Virus record (IMG/VR): IMGVR_UViG_3300035145_000162
Coordinates: 1 to 20,317 of that record
Reading direction: 5' to 3' (one strand)
DNA: 20,317 nucleotides
Source: a virus
The first letter of the stretch is position 1, and every line of letters starts with the position of its first letter. The notes under the pieces are model-generated. The model worked only from the letters and a program-made list of their open reading frames with translations, searched no databases and was not told the DNA's origin. Positions 1-10,700 of this stretch are shown here, one piece after another. The translations under genes and the position numbers were made by a program.

Positions 1-2737
1 CTGCTTGTGTAGCATATTGTACAGTTGCACGAACAAGATTGTTATCTGCATCAGAGAACTGAACAAGGTCACCTTGCTGAACCAAAGCAGAAGCATCAGC
101 ACTGAAACTTGTAGATTCTACAAACATAGTGCCCTTTGCACCAAAGAAAGTGTAATCAGTTACTGCTTTGATATCAGAGAAAGACTGATTGTCTACAACT
201 AGGTCAGCACTAAACTTATTAGCACCACCAGAACCATAAGAACTACCAATAGACTTGACGTTCTGTGGAGTGTAAGTTGTTACTGCGTTTCTTACCAATA
301 CAGCACGGACACTAGCAGCACCAGCACTGTCACTAGTTCCACTAACAATAATTTCAGGTGGTCTTGTAAATTCTAGATTACGGAGGAATGCTTGATTGTT
401 TACAACAACTTTGTAAATTTTACCACCATAAACAGTCGCTTCGATCTTAGAACTATCATATTCAACACCATTCAACAGAACAGCAGCATCAGCAGAATAA
501 CCTGATCCTCTATCAATTGTTACAAAGTGAGAGATAGTATTGTCTTTTGCAATTTTTACAGTGTTAGAATCTTCATCTCTGATTGTTTCACCAGATTGGA
601 ATTTTCCAGACAAAGTTTTAACAAACAGAATTCTATCTGTGCTGTATACACCAGATGCAGGACCTTCTACAACACCGTAAGCACCACTGTCTAGACCAAA
701 TACATACTTACCTTCATCAAAACCTGTTGGAACAGTTTCCAACATAATCTTAGTGAAGAACTGTGGATCAAAATATGAGAACCCAAAGATACTATTGTAA
801 CTAGCAGTTCCTCCTGCTAGACGACCCTTAGAAAGAATTACATCAGAATCAGCATTGAAACCTTCACCACGTTGCTTGAGGAAGAAGTTGCTTGGTTTTA
901 CTTTACCAATAACAGGAGTAATTGTAGGACGATGATCTACAACCTCACCCCAGTAATCAGTATTTGCCTGTGCATCTCCAGTAGACAAGAATAGTTTTCT
1001 CTTCTTCTCTGTATCTCCTTCATCAAATTCTTGTAGGAGATTTTCTAGTTCTGCTTTATTACCAAATACAGTTAGTTCCAAGAACTGTTTGTTTTCGTTA
1101 CTGTCAATTCCTGGTCTGTTAATAGTAGCAAATGCTAGTGTAGTAACAGTTCCAATAGAAGTTGCTGTGCCAGTTTCACTTCTGGACTTAATATAGTAAA
1201 TTGTTTTATAATCTGATTGGAAATTAGCATCTGTAATAGAACCAAGATTTGGTTGACCATTCAATCCTAATACATCAATAGTAATAGTTTTGATTGCATC
1301 ATTAGCAGTAAAAGTCAAACCACGTCTAGCGACAGTTTGTCTATGATCTGTTGATCCTTCAGTTCCGTTTGATCCAATAGATCCATCACTGAATGATCCA
1401 TACAAGAATACATCAGGATATGCAGTAAGATCAGATCCTTCTTTGTTTAGAGGAACACTACCAAATACGTTAGTTACAGTAAATGATGGGAGACCCTTAG
1501 TCTTAATTGTTACGTTGTCACTAGAGAGACTTTCTCTTGCTTTGTTTACTTCAAGATACTTAGTTTCTTTGTTAACAATTTCGTATCCTTTAATATATGC
1601 TTTACCAGGACCAATGCTGGTAACCATCTTTCTAGCAGCTTCACTAGCACTCTTTCCATTGTATAGACCGAATTCATCAGCGCCGTAGATACCTCTGTTA
1701 CCGTCTTTCTGCGCCCACTCACGCATGTCGATATCAAAGTTATCAACAACGTAATCACCACTCTCATCAAATGTTCTACGTGCTAGAGTTTGCTCTAGTA
1801 CACTAAAGTCAGTAGAACTAATTTTTCTTTGTACAACACCTCTCTTGACAGTCAGGAGTTGAATGAAGTTTTTATCAGTAATTGCATCTAGAGCAAACTC
1901 TTTGATTTCTAGACTAATCTTTAGTCTATGTGCGCCAGGTGCTGTATAGTTAGAAGAACCAATTGCATTATCATATAGAGTTGGATCTGCTTCTGGTGTT
2001 ACAATTTCTTCTTTAATTGTAAATCCAACCTTTGCAGATGGTTTGTCATAATACTCATCAATAACTAGGAGTTGCTCATCGTTACGAACAAAATAACCAT
2101 TGACAAAATAGATACCTTCTTCTACCTTAACAGCAGAACCAAATCCCATCGCAGGGCTTTCTAGAGAAGTTGTCTCTCCAGTATCAGGATTTGTAATTTG
2201 AATACTTGTAGGAAGAACACTACCATCAGTTCCAACAACTAGAAGTGGAGTATTGACACCATCGACAACTTCTAATGTTTCACCTTGACGGAAGGTTGGT
2301 TCAGTGTTGGAGTTACCACTGTTAATGTAACTTACAAATACTGTATCAGCAGTGCTCTCTGTTGCTAGTTTTGCGGATAGTACGGTTCCGACAACACCAG
2401 ACGTAAGACCCCTTAACTGCTGTCCTACTAATTGTGTAATATCATACTTCTTATAAACGATATCGTCTCCCTCTGAGATAGCAACCTCTGAGACAGATGA
2501 TAGTTTAACGTAGTCTAGTTTAGTATTAAGACCTACCTCGCCAGGAATTACCTGCTCACCCTGCTTGAAAGCATACTTTCCAAAACTTTCAATCTGGTTC
2601 TGGAGAATGGATTGAACTTGTGTTAATTCTCTACCTTGAATAGAGTATCCAGGACGGAATAGAATCTTATAAAAATTCTTACTCGCGTCAAAGTCCTCGT
2701 AATAAGGATTTACATTTAGGTTTGTCTTCTGTGGCAT
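1..2737 (-). CDS. Large virion structural protein, DUF4815-type, partial (C-terminus beyond window)
   Basis: An uninterrupted minus-strand frame runs from an ATG at 2737 to the window edge, giving 912 complete codons and no stop, so the C-terminus is missing. The protein begins MPQKTNLNVNPYYEDFD and continues with the block FRPGYSIQGRELTQVQSIL (about residues 27-45), the pattern I associate with the DUF4815 family of T4-like cyanophage tail proteins. The rest is beta-rich, with a Gly-Ser-Gly-Tyr module at about residues 731-757. A GGAG ribosome-binding site lies just before the ATG (GGCGGAGTACG), and a perfect TATAAATA late promoter lies about 35 bases upstream. It directly follows gp8, the place where T4 has the baseplate-peripheral genes 9 and 10. 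A role as a baseplate-periphery or tail-fibre-linker protein is inferred from position; no enzymatic motif was seen. The family call is from memory. Confidence 0.85.
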   Translation of the reverse strand, partial: MPQKTNLNVNPYYEDFDASKNFYKILFRPGYSIQGRELTQVQSILQNQIESFGKYAFKQGEQVIPGEVGLNTKLDYVKLSSVSEVAISEGDDIVYKKYDITQLVGQQLRGLTSGVVGTVLSAKLATESTADTVFVSYINSGNSNTEPTFRQGETLEVVDGVNTPLLVVGTDGSVLPTSIQITNPDTGETTSLESPAMGFGSAVKVEEGIYFVNGYFVRNDEQLLVIDEYYDKPSAKVGFTIKEEIVTPEADPTLYDNAIGSSNYTAPGAHRLKISLEIKEFALDAITDKNFIQLLTVKRGVVQRKISSTDFSVLEQTLARRTFDESGDYVVDNFDIDMREWAQKDGNRGIYGADEFGLYNGKSASEAARKMVTSIGPGKAYIKGYEIVNKETKYLEVNKARESLSSDNVTIKTKGLPSFTVTNVFGSVPLNKEGSDLTAYPDVFLYGSFSDGSIGSNGTEGSTDHRQTVARRGLTFTANDAIKTITIDVLGLNGQPNLGSITDANFQSDYKTIYYIKSRSETGTATSIGTVTTLAFATINRPGIDSNENKQFLELTVFGNKAELENLLQEFDEGDTEKKRKLFLSTGDAQANTDYWGEVVDHRPTITPVIGKVKPSNFFLKQRGEGFNADSDVILSKGRLAGGTASYNSIFGFSYFDPQFFTKIMLETVPTGFDEGKYVFGLDSGAYGVVEGPASGVYSTDRILFVKTLSGKFQSGETIRDEDSNTVKIAKDNTISHFVTIDRGSGYSADAAVLLNGVEYDSSKIEATVYGGKIYKVVVNNQAFLRNLEFTRPPEIIVSGTSDSAGAASVRAVLVRNAVTTYTPQNVKSIGSSYGSGGANKFSADLVVDNQSFSDIKAVTDYTFFGAKGTMFVESTSFSADASALVQQGDLVQFSDADNNLVRATVQYATQA

Positions 2738-2771
2738 CGTACTCCGCCAAATACTAGTATCTAGTCCCTAG

Positions 2772-2779
2772 TATTTATA
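2772..2779 (-). promoter_or_regulatory. T4-type late promoter for the DUF4815-type gene
   Basis: The minus strand reads TATAAATA, an exact match to the T4 late promoter consensus that is read by the phage late sigma factor (gp55 type). It is 34 bases upstream of the ATG at 2737 and immediately downstream of the gp8 terminator, so this gene appears to have its own late transcript. Confidence 0.85.
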
Positions 2780-2784
2780 GAGAT

Positions 2785-2812
2785 AAAAAAAATCCCCCGA
2801 TCTCTCGGGGGA
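2785..2812 (-). terminator. Rho-independent terminator after gp8
   Basis: On the minus strand an 8-bp perfect stem, TCCCCCGA paired with TCGGGGGA, closes a GAGA (GNRA-type) tetraloop and is followed by eight T residues. It begins about 20 bases after the gp8 stop codon. The stem is G+C-rich and the T-tract immediate, so this should be an efficient intrinsic terminator. Only 5 bases separate the T-tract from the next late promoter. Confidence 0.93.
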
Positions 2813-2832
2813 CTTAACAATACTTGTTTTGA

Positions 2833-4635
2833 TCAGAATTCGATAACTAGTTTGATGTCTTCAATCTGGTCAGGAGCACGAGTAATTAGACGACGGTTTT
2901 CAACGTAGATAACGTCACCAGAATTATTCTGGATCTCAGAATCTGCGACACCATCAGCAAATGTTACACCGAGTAGTGTTCCAGCGTAGTTTTGAACAGT
3001 ACCAGAAGCAGTAGATCCAGTACCAGTAACTGCAGCAGGAGTTTGTGAAGCATTTTCAAATGCTCTTACAACACCATTATCAGCGTGTGCATCAACAGTT
3101 TGGATATACTTAAGAACACCAGCGGTTGTAGAACCACTGTCTAGTGTCCAAGAAACGACGGTTCCTTTTGCAGTACCACCAGCAACTGTCTGTGTGATTG
3201 TCTCGTCAACGTTATAGTCTGCGCTAGCACCAGTGATCTTGATAGACTTAAGACCAGAGAGAGTGTCATCGATAGCAAACGTAGAAGTTCCGTTGTCAAC
3301 AGGATCAGCAATGATACCAATACGACGGAAATCGTTATCAACAGGGAAGTCACCAGAACCTTCAGAATAGGTTAGACGGATGTTTGTCATCACGCGCTTA
3401 CCATTAAGTTCTGTTTCATGGTCAGAACCATGACCACCTTCAGGAGGAAGAATTGGTTCTAGAGCACCAGTTGCACCACCAGGTGTTGCGACTGCGCTGC
3501 TTAGACCAGCATCAGAGAAGAGATTACCGTTACCAAGTAGAACAGATGCATAAGTGTAACCTGATCCTCTTGCTTGAATAGAAGCAGAAGTGATTGTACC
3601 AGCACCATTAGTTACTAGTTGTACAACGCCATTTGAACCATCACCCTTGATACCAGCATATAGTGTCTGAGAAGCAGGAAGACCAGCACCAGCATCTTCT
3701 ACAACAACTGCATCAATTGCACCAGCAACTGCTAGACCCTCAACAGTTTGACGGGAAGCGTTAGTTGAAAGAACAATTGGCATGAAGTCAGAAGAAAGGA
3801 ACTTCAGAACATCATCAGTAGGAATAGTATACATGTACTTCCAAACATAACCGTTACCAGTTGTCTCGGTGTATAGACCAGTGGAAGAGTTGTAGTTAGC
3901 ACCTGCTACAGATGGTTCCTCAGTAGCATTTTGGTTTGTGGAAGGATCTCCATTGAAGAGACACTTGAATACTTCATACTGGGAGTTCATTACATAGAAC
4001 TTAGCATCAGCAATGCTAGTAGCACCAGTTTTACCTGCTTTACCAATCTGACCACCGCCACCAGGTGTATCAGAATAGTCAGGTTTCCACATATCGTATG
4101 CTGGGTTAGCAGATAGGTCCCAGTTATAACGTCTGATAACTGTTCTTGCGTATGCAGAAGTAATTCTCTTAGCAGCAATCAATTCGTCATATAGAGCAAC
4201 CTTTTCTGATTGGTTGTCTAGAGGCAGAGGAGGAACGTTCTCATCTGCATAACGATAAACGCCAGACTTTGCTGTGGCACCAGTGTCGGATCCACCAGCA
4301 CCGCCAGTACGGCACTTGAGGGCGGCACCAACTCCAGGAACTGAAGTTGTGGTTGGGAAAACGTCGGTCAGAAGGAGGGCACTATCATAAACTTTTGCAA
4401 TCGTTGCACGGAAGGTGGTGGAACCATATGTTCCAGTATATACTTCGTCACCTTCTGTAAAAGATGTTGCGTTCTTAGAGTAGATCTCTAGATATGCTCT
4501 CCAAGGTTGCGGACGACCCACAAAGAAGTACATTCGCGAACGCTCTGTACTTGTGTCCGTTGGACCTTCAGTAAGAGATTCTAGGAATTGTTTCGCGTTA
4601 AAAATACGAAACTTATCAGAAATAATAGCAGCCAT
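2833..4635 (-). CDS. 8: Baseplate wedge protein gp8, enlarged
   Basis: This 600-residue protein matches T4 gp8 (334 residues) at several landmarks. The N-terminal block YFFVGRPQPWRAY (about residues 36-48) corresponds to the ITFGRSEPW region of T4. GYVWKYMYTIPTDDV (about 260-275) corresponds to GYVWEYLFEIPPDV. The C-terminus GDVIYVENRRLITRAPDQIE (just before the end) corresponds to GEMIYMENRPPIIMAMDQTE. gp8 is a wedge component of the baseplate and in T4 sits between gp7 and gp10. The extra length lies mainly after residue about 290 and includes a beta module with ARGSGYTYASVLLG near residues 323-370, related to modules in the neighbouring gp7-like protein. The ATG at 4635 has only a weak ribosome-binding site. 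The gene has its own tandem late promoter and ends at a strong terminator, so it may form a monocistronic late transcript. Confidence 0.95.
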   Translation of the reverse strand: MAAIISDKFRIFNAKQFLESLTEGPTDTSTERSRMYFFVGRPQPWRAYLEIYSKNATSFTEGDEVYTGTYGSTTFRATIAKVYDSALLLTDVFPTTTSVPGVGAALKCRTGGAGGSDTGATAKSGVYRYADENVPPLPLDNQSEKVALYDELIAAKRITSAYARTVIRRYNWDLSANPAYDMWKPDYSDTPGGGGQIGKAGKTGATSIADAKFYVMNSQYEVFKCLFNGDPSTNQNATEEPSVAGANYNSSTGLYTETTGNGYVWKYMYTIPTDDVLKFLSSDFMPIVLSTNASRQTVEGLAVAGAIDAVVVEDAGAGLPASQTLYAGIKGDGSNGVVQLVTNGAGTITSASIQARGSGYTYASVLLGNGNLFSDAGLSSAVATPGGATGALEPILPPEGGHGSDHETELNGKRVMTNIRLTYSEGSGDFPVDNDFRRIGIIADPVDNGTSTFAIDDTLSGLKSIKITGASADYNVDETITQTVAGGTAKGTVVSWTLDSGSTTAGVLKYIQTVDAHADNGVVRAFENASQTPAAVTGTGSTASGTVQNYAGTLLGVTFADGVADSEIQNNSGDVIYVENRRLITRAPDQIEDIKLVIEF

Positions 4636-4672
4636 GGGTTTCTTTATCCGACGTGTTGAGTTGTGCCTGTGT

Positions 4673-4686
4673 TATTTATATTTATA
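4673..4686 (-). promoter_or_regulatory. Two overlapping late promoter elements before gp8
   Basis: The minus strand reads TATAAATATAAATA, in which two exact TATAAATA late elements (4679-4686 and 4673-4680) overlap by two bases. A weaker CATAAATA variant lies at 4691-4698 across the gp7 stop codon. The ATG of gp8 is at 4635, leaving a leader of roughly 30 bases. Either register could position the late sigma factor. Confidence 0.82.
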
Positions 4687-4705
4687 GCAATATTTATGAT
4701 ATTGC
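4687..4705 (-). other. Inverted repeat containing the gp7 stop codon
   Basis: GCAATAT (4687-4693) and ATATTGC (4699-4705) form a perfect 7-bp stem with a 5-base loop, and the TAA stop (4694-4696) is in the loop. It is A+T-rich and not followed by a clean T-tract, so it is at best a weak terminator. It could instead be a transcript 3'-end stabiliser or a processing site. The fold is directly visible; the function is not known. Confidence 0.45.
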
Positions 4706-7700
4706 ATAAGGAATTAACTCATCTCCGCTTGATACGTTTGTAGGTCCGCTAATAACGGTACAACCTTCAAACTGAGATGATGTCTTTCCTGTGTACTGAA
4801 TGACAGTTCCCGCACTAGTGAACAGGTAACCTGTAGTTGGGAAGTAATTTGTATTTTGTACAACCAAGTTTCCAGCAATAGCGCCAGTTGCGCTACTAAT
4901 GGCAACAGGATTTTGAATTGATGGTGGTACAAGGTTGAAAATAGGACCAGCAAGGGTGTAACTGGATTTACCTCTATCAGTAAAGTCTTTTAATGTAAAC
5001 GCTGGGAAGTAGAAATCAAACTCTTTAATTGTTAGCGCGGAAACACCTGCCGCACCATCATTAAATATACCATCAAAGAAACTGATAGTATGACCAGCAT
5101 TGGTCTTGGTGTATTGTCCAATGTATTCGGAACCAACACCAAACAATGAGTTGAAGATCTCAATTTCAGTGGCATCTCTCTTAGTTACAAAGTATTTGCC
5201 ATTGACATCAATGAGATCAACCTCACCATCATGTGTTCCCTGAGTGTTACCTGCTCTGATTGCTGTAGGATCAACGATGAACGCTTGTTCTTCATATCCA
5301 TCAACAACACCGCCAGGTGGAGGAGTGATTACAACCTCTAGTGCTTCTCTAGTAATGGAGAAGTCAGCAGGAGCTTCAATTTCTCTTTGGACACTTCTTT
5401 CAAATCCAGCAGCAGATGCGCTTGCGGATACCATAGTAACATCGCTTTCGCTTTCGATGGTGACGACACCAACAGATGCGACAGAAACAAGTTCTGGAAC
5501 CTGTCTCATGAATGTGCCTGCTGCCCAGAATTGTGCAGTAGTTCCTTTTCTGCCTCTTAGGACATTGAGGAAACGATCGTTCAACTTACGACCGTACTCA
5601 ACCATTTCATTACCAATGAGCAACTGACCCATTGCATCAAACTTGGCAGTATCAGCAATGTAAACAACATTATCAACAGGGTCAAGGTCAACCTGCAAGA
5701 ATGCACCAACCTCGAAGAAGTTGACGTTATCAAGAGCATTGTTAGGAATTTCAATCTGCTGTGTCTGGGTGATTACTCTGCTTACAGTAGAGATAGAATT
5801 GACTGTTACAATGTCCTGCAATTCTGCAGATACAACAGTTGCTTCATAATCCAAAGTATGTACTACAACATCTTCAGCTGATGGATCAGAAGAACTATTG
5901 ATTTCAATAATATCTCTCTTAGGATCTAATGCTCCACCGATAGAGAATACCTCAATCTCTTTAGGAGTGAGTTCTCTTTCAATCTTAATGGTTGCATCAG
6001 TGAGTGGACCGAATGTAACACTAGAGATACTATCGATAGCATTGAGACCAGCATCACTAATGGTATCAATAACAGACAATGCACTCATTCCAAATCCACT
6101 GATGTTAGTCTCAATACCTAGATTGATTAGAGATACACCAATGTCTCTTTCAGAAAGAATATCAAATCTTCTTGCAACAACTACCTTAGGTGCTTCTGTA
6201 TATCCAGATCCACCATCAATGAGGTCAACACTGATTACTTGACCTTTATTTACTAGAACATTTGCTTTAGCACCACCACCTTGTCCATTTTCAGGAATAA
6301 ACTCTAGAACTGGTGGCGTATCATATTGATATGCTGTTGGTTGTGTGATAGGTTCATAACTACGTTGGTTCCAAGTCAAAGAAACAACAGAACCATTCTC
6401 AATAGTAGCAATAACTGATAATCCTTCACCACGAGTGATACCAGTGTAACTTTCGATTTCTACTTGACCGTAGATATCATCAGTTACCATCTCGCCAGGT
6501 CTACCATCTTTACTGGTTACAGTAGTTGGTAGCTTCTTGATATTTCTAAACTCATTTTCACCTTCTACTCTGATCTTGTCACCACTAGAAAGATATACAA
6601 ATGGAGACTTGTATATTTTGCCTAGTACAGTTCCAGACCAAATACCAGTATCATCTTGTAGTTGTTTTCTGCCATAATCATCTACATCGAATGTAATAGT
6701 AGCAGTAGTATAATTAGCAGTTGTGATGGTATAATTTAAGTTATAGTAACTCTTGACACCAAATACTAAATCCAGTCCTGGTTTGACAAAACCATTTTGA
6801 GATTGTAGATTAAACTGCATGGTTGTGCCAACAACATACAGGTTAGATACTGTACCAATTGTATTGTATGTTCCATCTGGATTTACCTGCCAGCAGTCGA
6901 TTGGAAGACCAATCTTGTCGCCCATCCATGTATATGTGGAGTATCCACTAACAGTATTAGCGTCAACACCAGTAATTTCAAATACACCACTTGAGAAGTA
7001 AGTATCAGGAGCAAAATCATAGATGTTAAGAATTTGACCGACATCTCTACCATAAAGATATCTCATGTCAATCTTCATTTCCTTCTTAATAGGAACATTA
7101 AAACTAATGTTAGGACCAGAGATAGTGTAAGAATAAGTTTCTCTTTGTAGAACACCATCTAGGAAGACATACAAGTTGTCATTAGATTCGATGCTTTGTA
7201 CACTATTGTCTTCTACATCCAAAATCAAGAAAGGACCAGACTTAACATCATCTACTAGATCATAGTCAATTGTAAGTCTCTTATAATTACCAACACCAAC
7301 CATAGATGTTTTTTCTACAGCAGTTGGTTCACCAATAGATTTTGCACCAAAGTCTTGATCCCAAATAGGAGCAACATCAAACTTGATCAAGTTTGGAATT
7401 ACACTTCTATCAATAAAGTATGCGTCAAACAATGGGAAGTTTTCAGTATACTTTGGTCTTTGTAGAACGGCATTTAGAGTTACAAACAGATCTTCATCTT
7501 CTTCTAAGATAACTTCTGTATTGTCATCCCAATATAGTTCAAACTCTTTAGTTTCTCCATCAATAAAATCAGGTAGTGCTTTAGTTACAGAGTTTTGTGC
7601 TAGAATATCTCTAACGTTACCAAACAGAGCATCAACAGAAGAAATTACATCATTACATTCTTGTGCTGGTAGCAATGGATCACCAATAATATTATAGTTG

Positions 7701-10700
7701 GAGTATGTAAGAGATTGAGACCAATTACCTGCTTTATTTGGATTTTGTTTTGTAATTTCAACTAGTCCTCTACCTTCTGTTAGAATAGTATTAACAATAC
7801 CATAGAAAGTATCAAGAGAACTTTCTACTTCTGCACAATATGGAGAGAGACTATCAACTAGTACAGCAGGATCAGTAACTGGAGCAATATTGGTATAAGT
7901 TCCTGCTACAAGAGAGTTTCTCATTGCTTGAACCATTAGGTCTTTTGCATATTCAAATGCTGCAAGACTTTCAGTTAGTTCGCCATTGATAGAAAGAAGA
8001 TTTTCGGAACTTGGATAGTCTGCCTTCACATAGTATAGTTGACCGAATTCAACAACCTTTTGGTTACCACCAAACTTGAGGTGATAAACAAAGGCATCAA
8101 CCAAGAAACCTAGATCACGCTGACACTTAGCACCTTTTGCATTCCAGTTAATGCCAGGATAAGTTGCTTCTGCCCAACCAACAGTCTCTTCTTGGATATA
8201 TGCTTTGTTAGCATCAATTAGATTACCAGCATCATAGAATGTGCCATTGTTGATGCCACTCCAAGAGAATGTTGCTTGGTCAGTTCCAGAGAACGATACT
8301 GGTGCAGTAACAGTAACGCCAGGTGGTAGTGCATATGTATTACCAGGTGCAACAGCACCAGTGTTAGTAGCAATGCTGCCAGTAGTCGCTGTGCCACTTA
8401 GCAAAGTGGTCCCTGCAGGAGCACCGCCACCACCAGAGGAGTTTGCCATAGCACTATTGTTTAGTGTTACCTGAGTATCACTATCAATAGAGATAATTTT
8501 AGTTCCAGTATGGAATGCTCTACCAGAACTTACAAACATACCAACAGCAACATTAGCAGTGCTAGTAAGGTTCATGATATTTGAACCTTGAATGTAAGTT
8601 ACACCAGTGTCAGTCCAATCCCAATTACGGATTGCTAGTTTTGCTAGTCTGGAAGCATAGTCAAAAATATCTGTGCTTTCTGTTCTGTAATTTTGAATAT
8701 ACAAATATGCAGAACCTTCATTGAAAATAGAAGTATAGTCTACAGTCTTGACGTTACCACCAAATCTTAGGTCATGATCATATGCATCAATAATTGATCC
8801 AATGTTAACTTCATAATCATCTTGCTTTGTGCTCCAATCTAGTGATGGATGAGTTGCCTTTGCATAACCAATAGTTTCTTCTACAATAAATTTACGATTT
8901 CTTTCTAGTTGATTTGCTGCATCAATCCATCTACCATTTCTTTGGTAGATATTACGAATACCTCTAAAGTATCTGTCATTGTACTGATTATCTTTAAATG
9001 CAACATACTTACCATAGAATGTGACACCAACATAATCTGTAACGTCAGTCAGTGAATTGCCAGTCTGTTTGCTGTTTGGACCTAGAGGTGGTTGACTGAA
9101 GATAATTCTATCGCCAGATACAGTATATGATACGCCAGGTTCTTGTAGCACACCATCTAGACTGATGATGAGATTTTCTACAGAGTATGGATTGAATGGT
9201 GTTCCTTGCTCATTCAGAACTTGGAAACTTGTGGTTCCTTGTAACCTACCATCAGTATCATAATATCCATCGAAAGCAGCACCCAATGTAACTGGGAATG
9301 CACGCATTTCATTGAAGTTAAATTCTGTAGTTGATGCAGATCCAACTGCTTTACGAATTCTTTGATTTTCAAACTTCTCAATACTTTGAGTAATAGTTCT
9401 CTGTGTGCTCTCAACAGTAATCTTATTCTTATTTGGATCCCAAAGTTGGATTACTGAGAAGTGAGATGCTTTAGGCATCTCCACAGGCATTTCTGTAGAG
9501 GCAGTTGCTTCTAGATCAACTTCACCAAATAATTTGAAACCAGCAGGGTGTGTGGTAGACTTAATAAGTTCACGCCATTGGTCAATAGGTGTCTTTGACT
9601 TAACAACGTAAGAATAATCTTGATAGAAGTAACTATCAACAATCTTCTGATTAGAGTTGCCTAGTCTACCTCTATCTGATTTGTAGTATCCTAGGTTGTC
9701 ATAGAAACCAGAAAGTTCTTTTGTGAAAGTCGTTGCAAATACAGTCTTAATAGTGGCCGCGGCGTTAGTAACAAGACCAATGATTTCTACGTTCTCTCTT
9801 AATGTACCCTGTACATTTTCTAGTTTAAGTAAATTACCACCAGATCTAAACTCAACGACTTCTGCTCTAGCAACCTCAGAACCTGATAGTCTTTGTACTA
9901 CAATTTCACCTTTTTTGAAAGTGTAGTTACTACCAGATAGAGAGACAATAAAGTTTGAATTGAATGCAGATGCAATAGTCTTGTCTAGGTGATATGCACC
10001 ACCATTGTCAATGATAGAAATACTTCTAGGAAGACCTATTGTATTACTTTCAACAAACGCCTCTACATCACCTTCTACAATCTCAATGGTAGGAGCATAT
10101 GAGTATCCCTTACCAGCATTAGTAACAACAATAGAGAATACGCTACCATCTCTAATGACGATACCGAATTCTGCGTTCGATCCATCACCATCAGTGATAA
10201 CAACTTTTGGATTTACATAGTTAGACCCTTTTTCTTTTACAGAAACACCTGTAATTGTTTGTGATGCATTATCAAACAACACAGTAGCAGATGCTCTATA
10301 ATCTACGTTAGGTTCTACACCATCAATGATAGGAACTTTCTTATAGTTTAGTCCGAGGTTTGTGATTGAGAACGAGTTGATCTCGCCAACAGCGAACTGA
10401 CCAGTAGTAGTATAAGAAATGGATCCAGAACCATCCCAAAGAGGCTCACTAGGTATATCGTAAACAAAACGAGTGGAGGTAACATAATTGATTGTCTTTA
10501 CACCTTGAAGAGGATCGGTAATAATCTTGAGTGACTTACCTTCAGAATTAACAACACCTTTTCTATCAAAGTAATAGAAATTAGTAAAATCAGTTCCTAT
10601 CTTTTTAGTATATGTGTTGTCACTAAGTCTTGCACCAAATCCAAATTTTACATCTGTATAAGAACCAGCATTTCCTGGTAGAATTGTGGTAGCAAACTTC

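Noticed and set aside
1443-1770. Short open frames on both strands within the DUF4815-type gene
   Set aside because: The long minus-strand frame, which lacks a stop only because it leaves the window, explains this region.
5244-6242. Plus-strand open frames of 114-127 codons opposite the gp7-like gene
   Set aside because: They are antisense shadows of a strongly coding minus-strand frame, with Ser/Ala/Leu-rich, low-information translations and no ribosome-binding sites.
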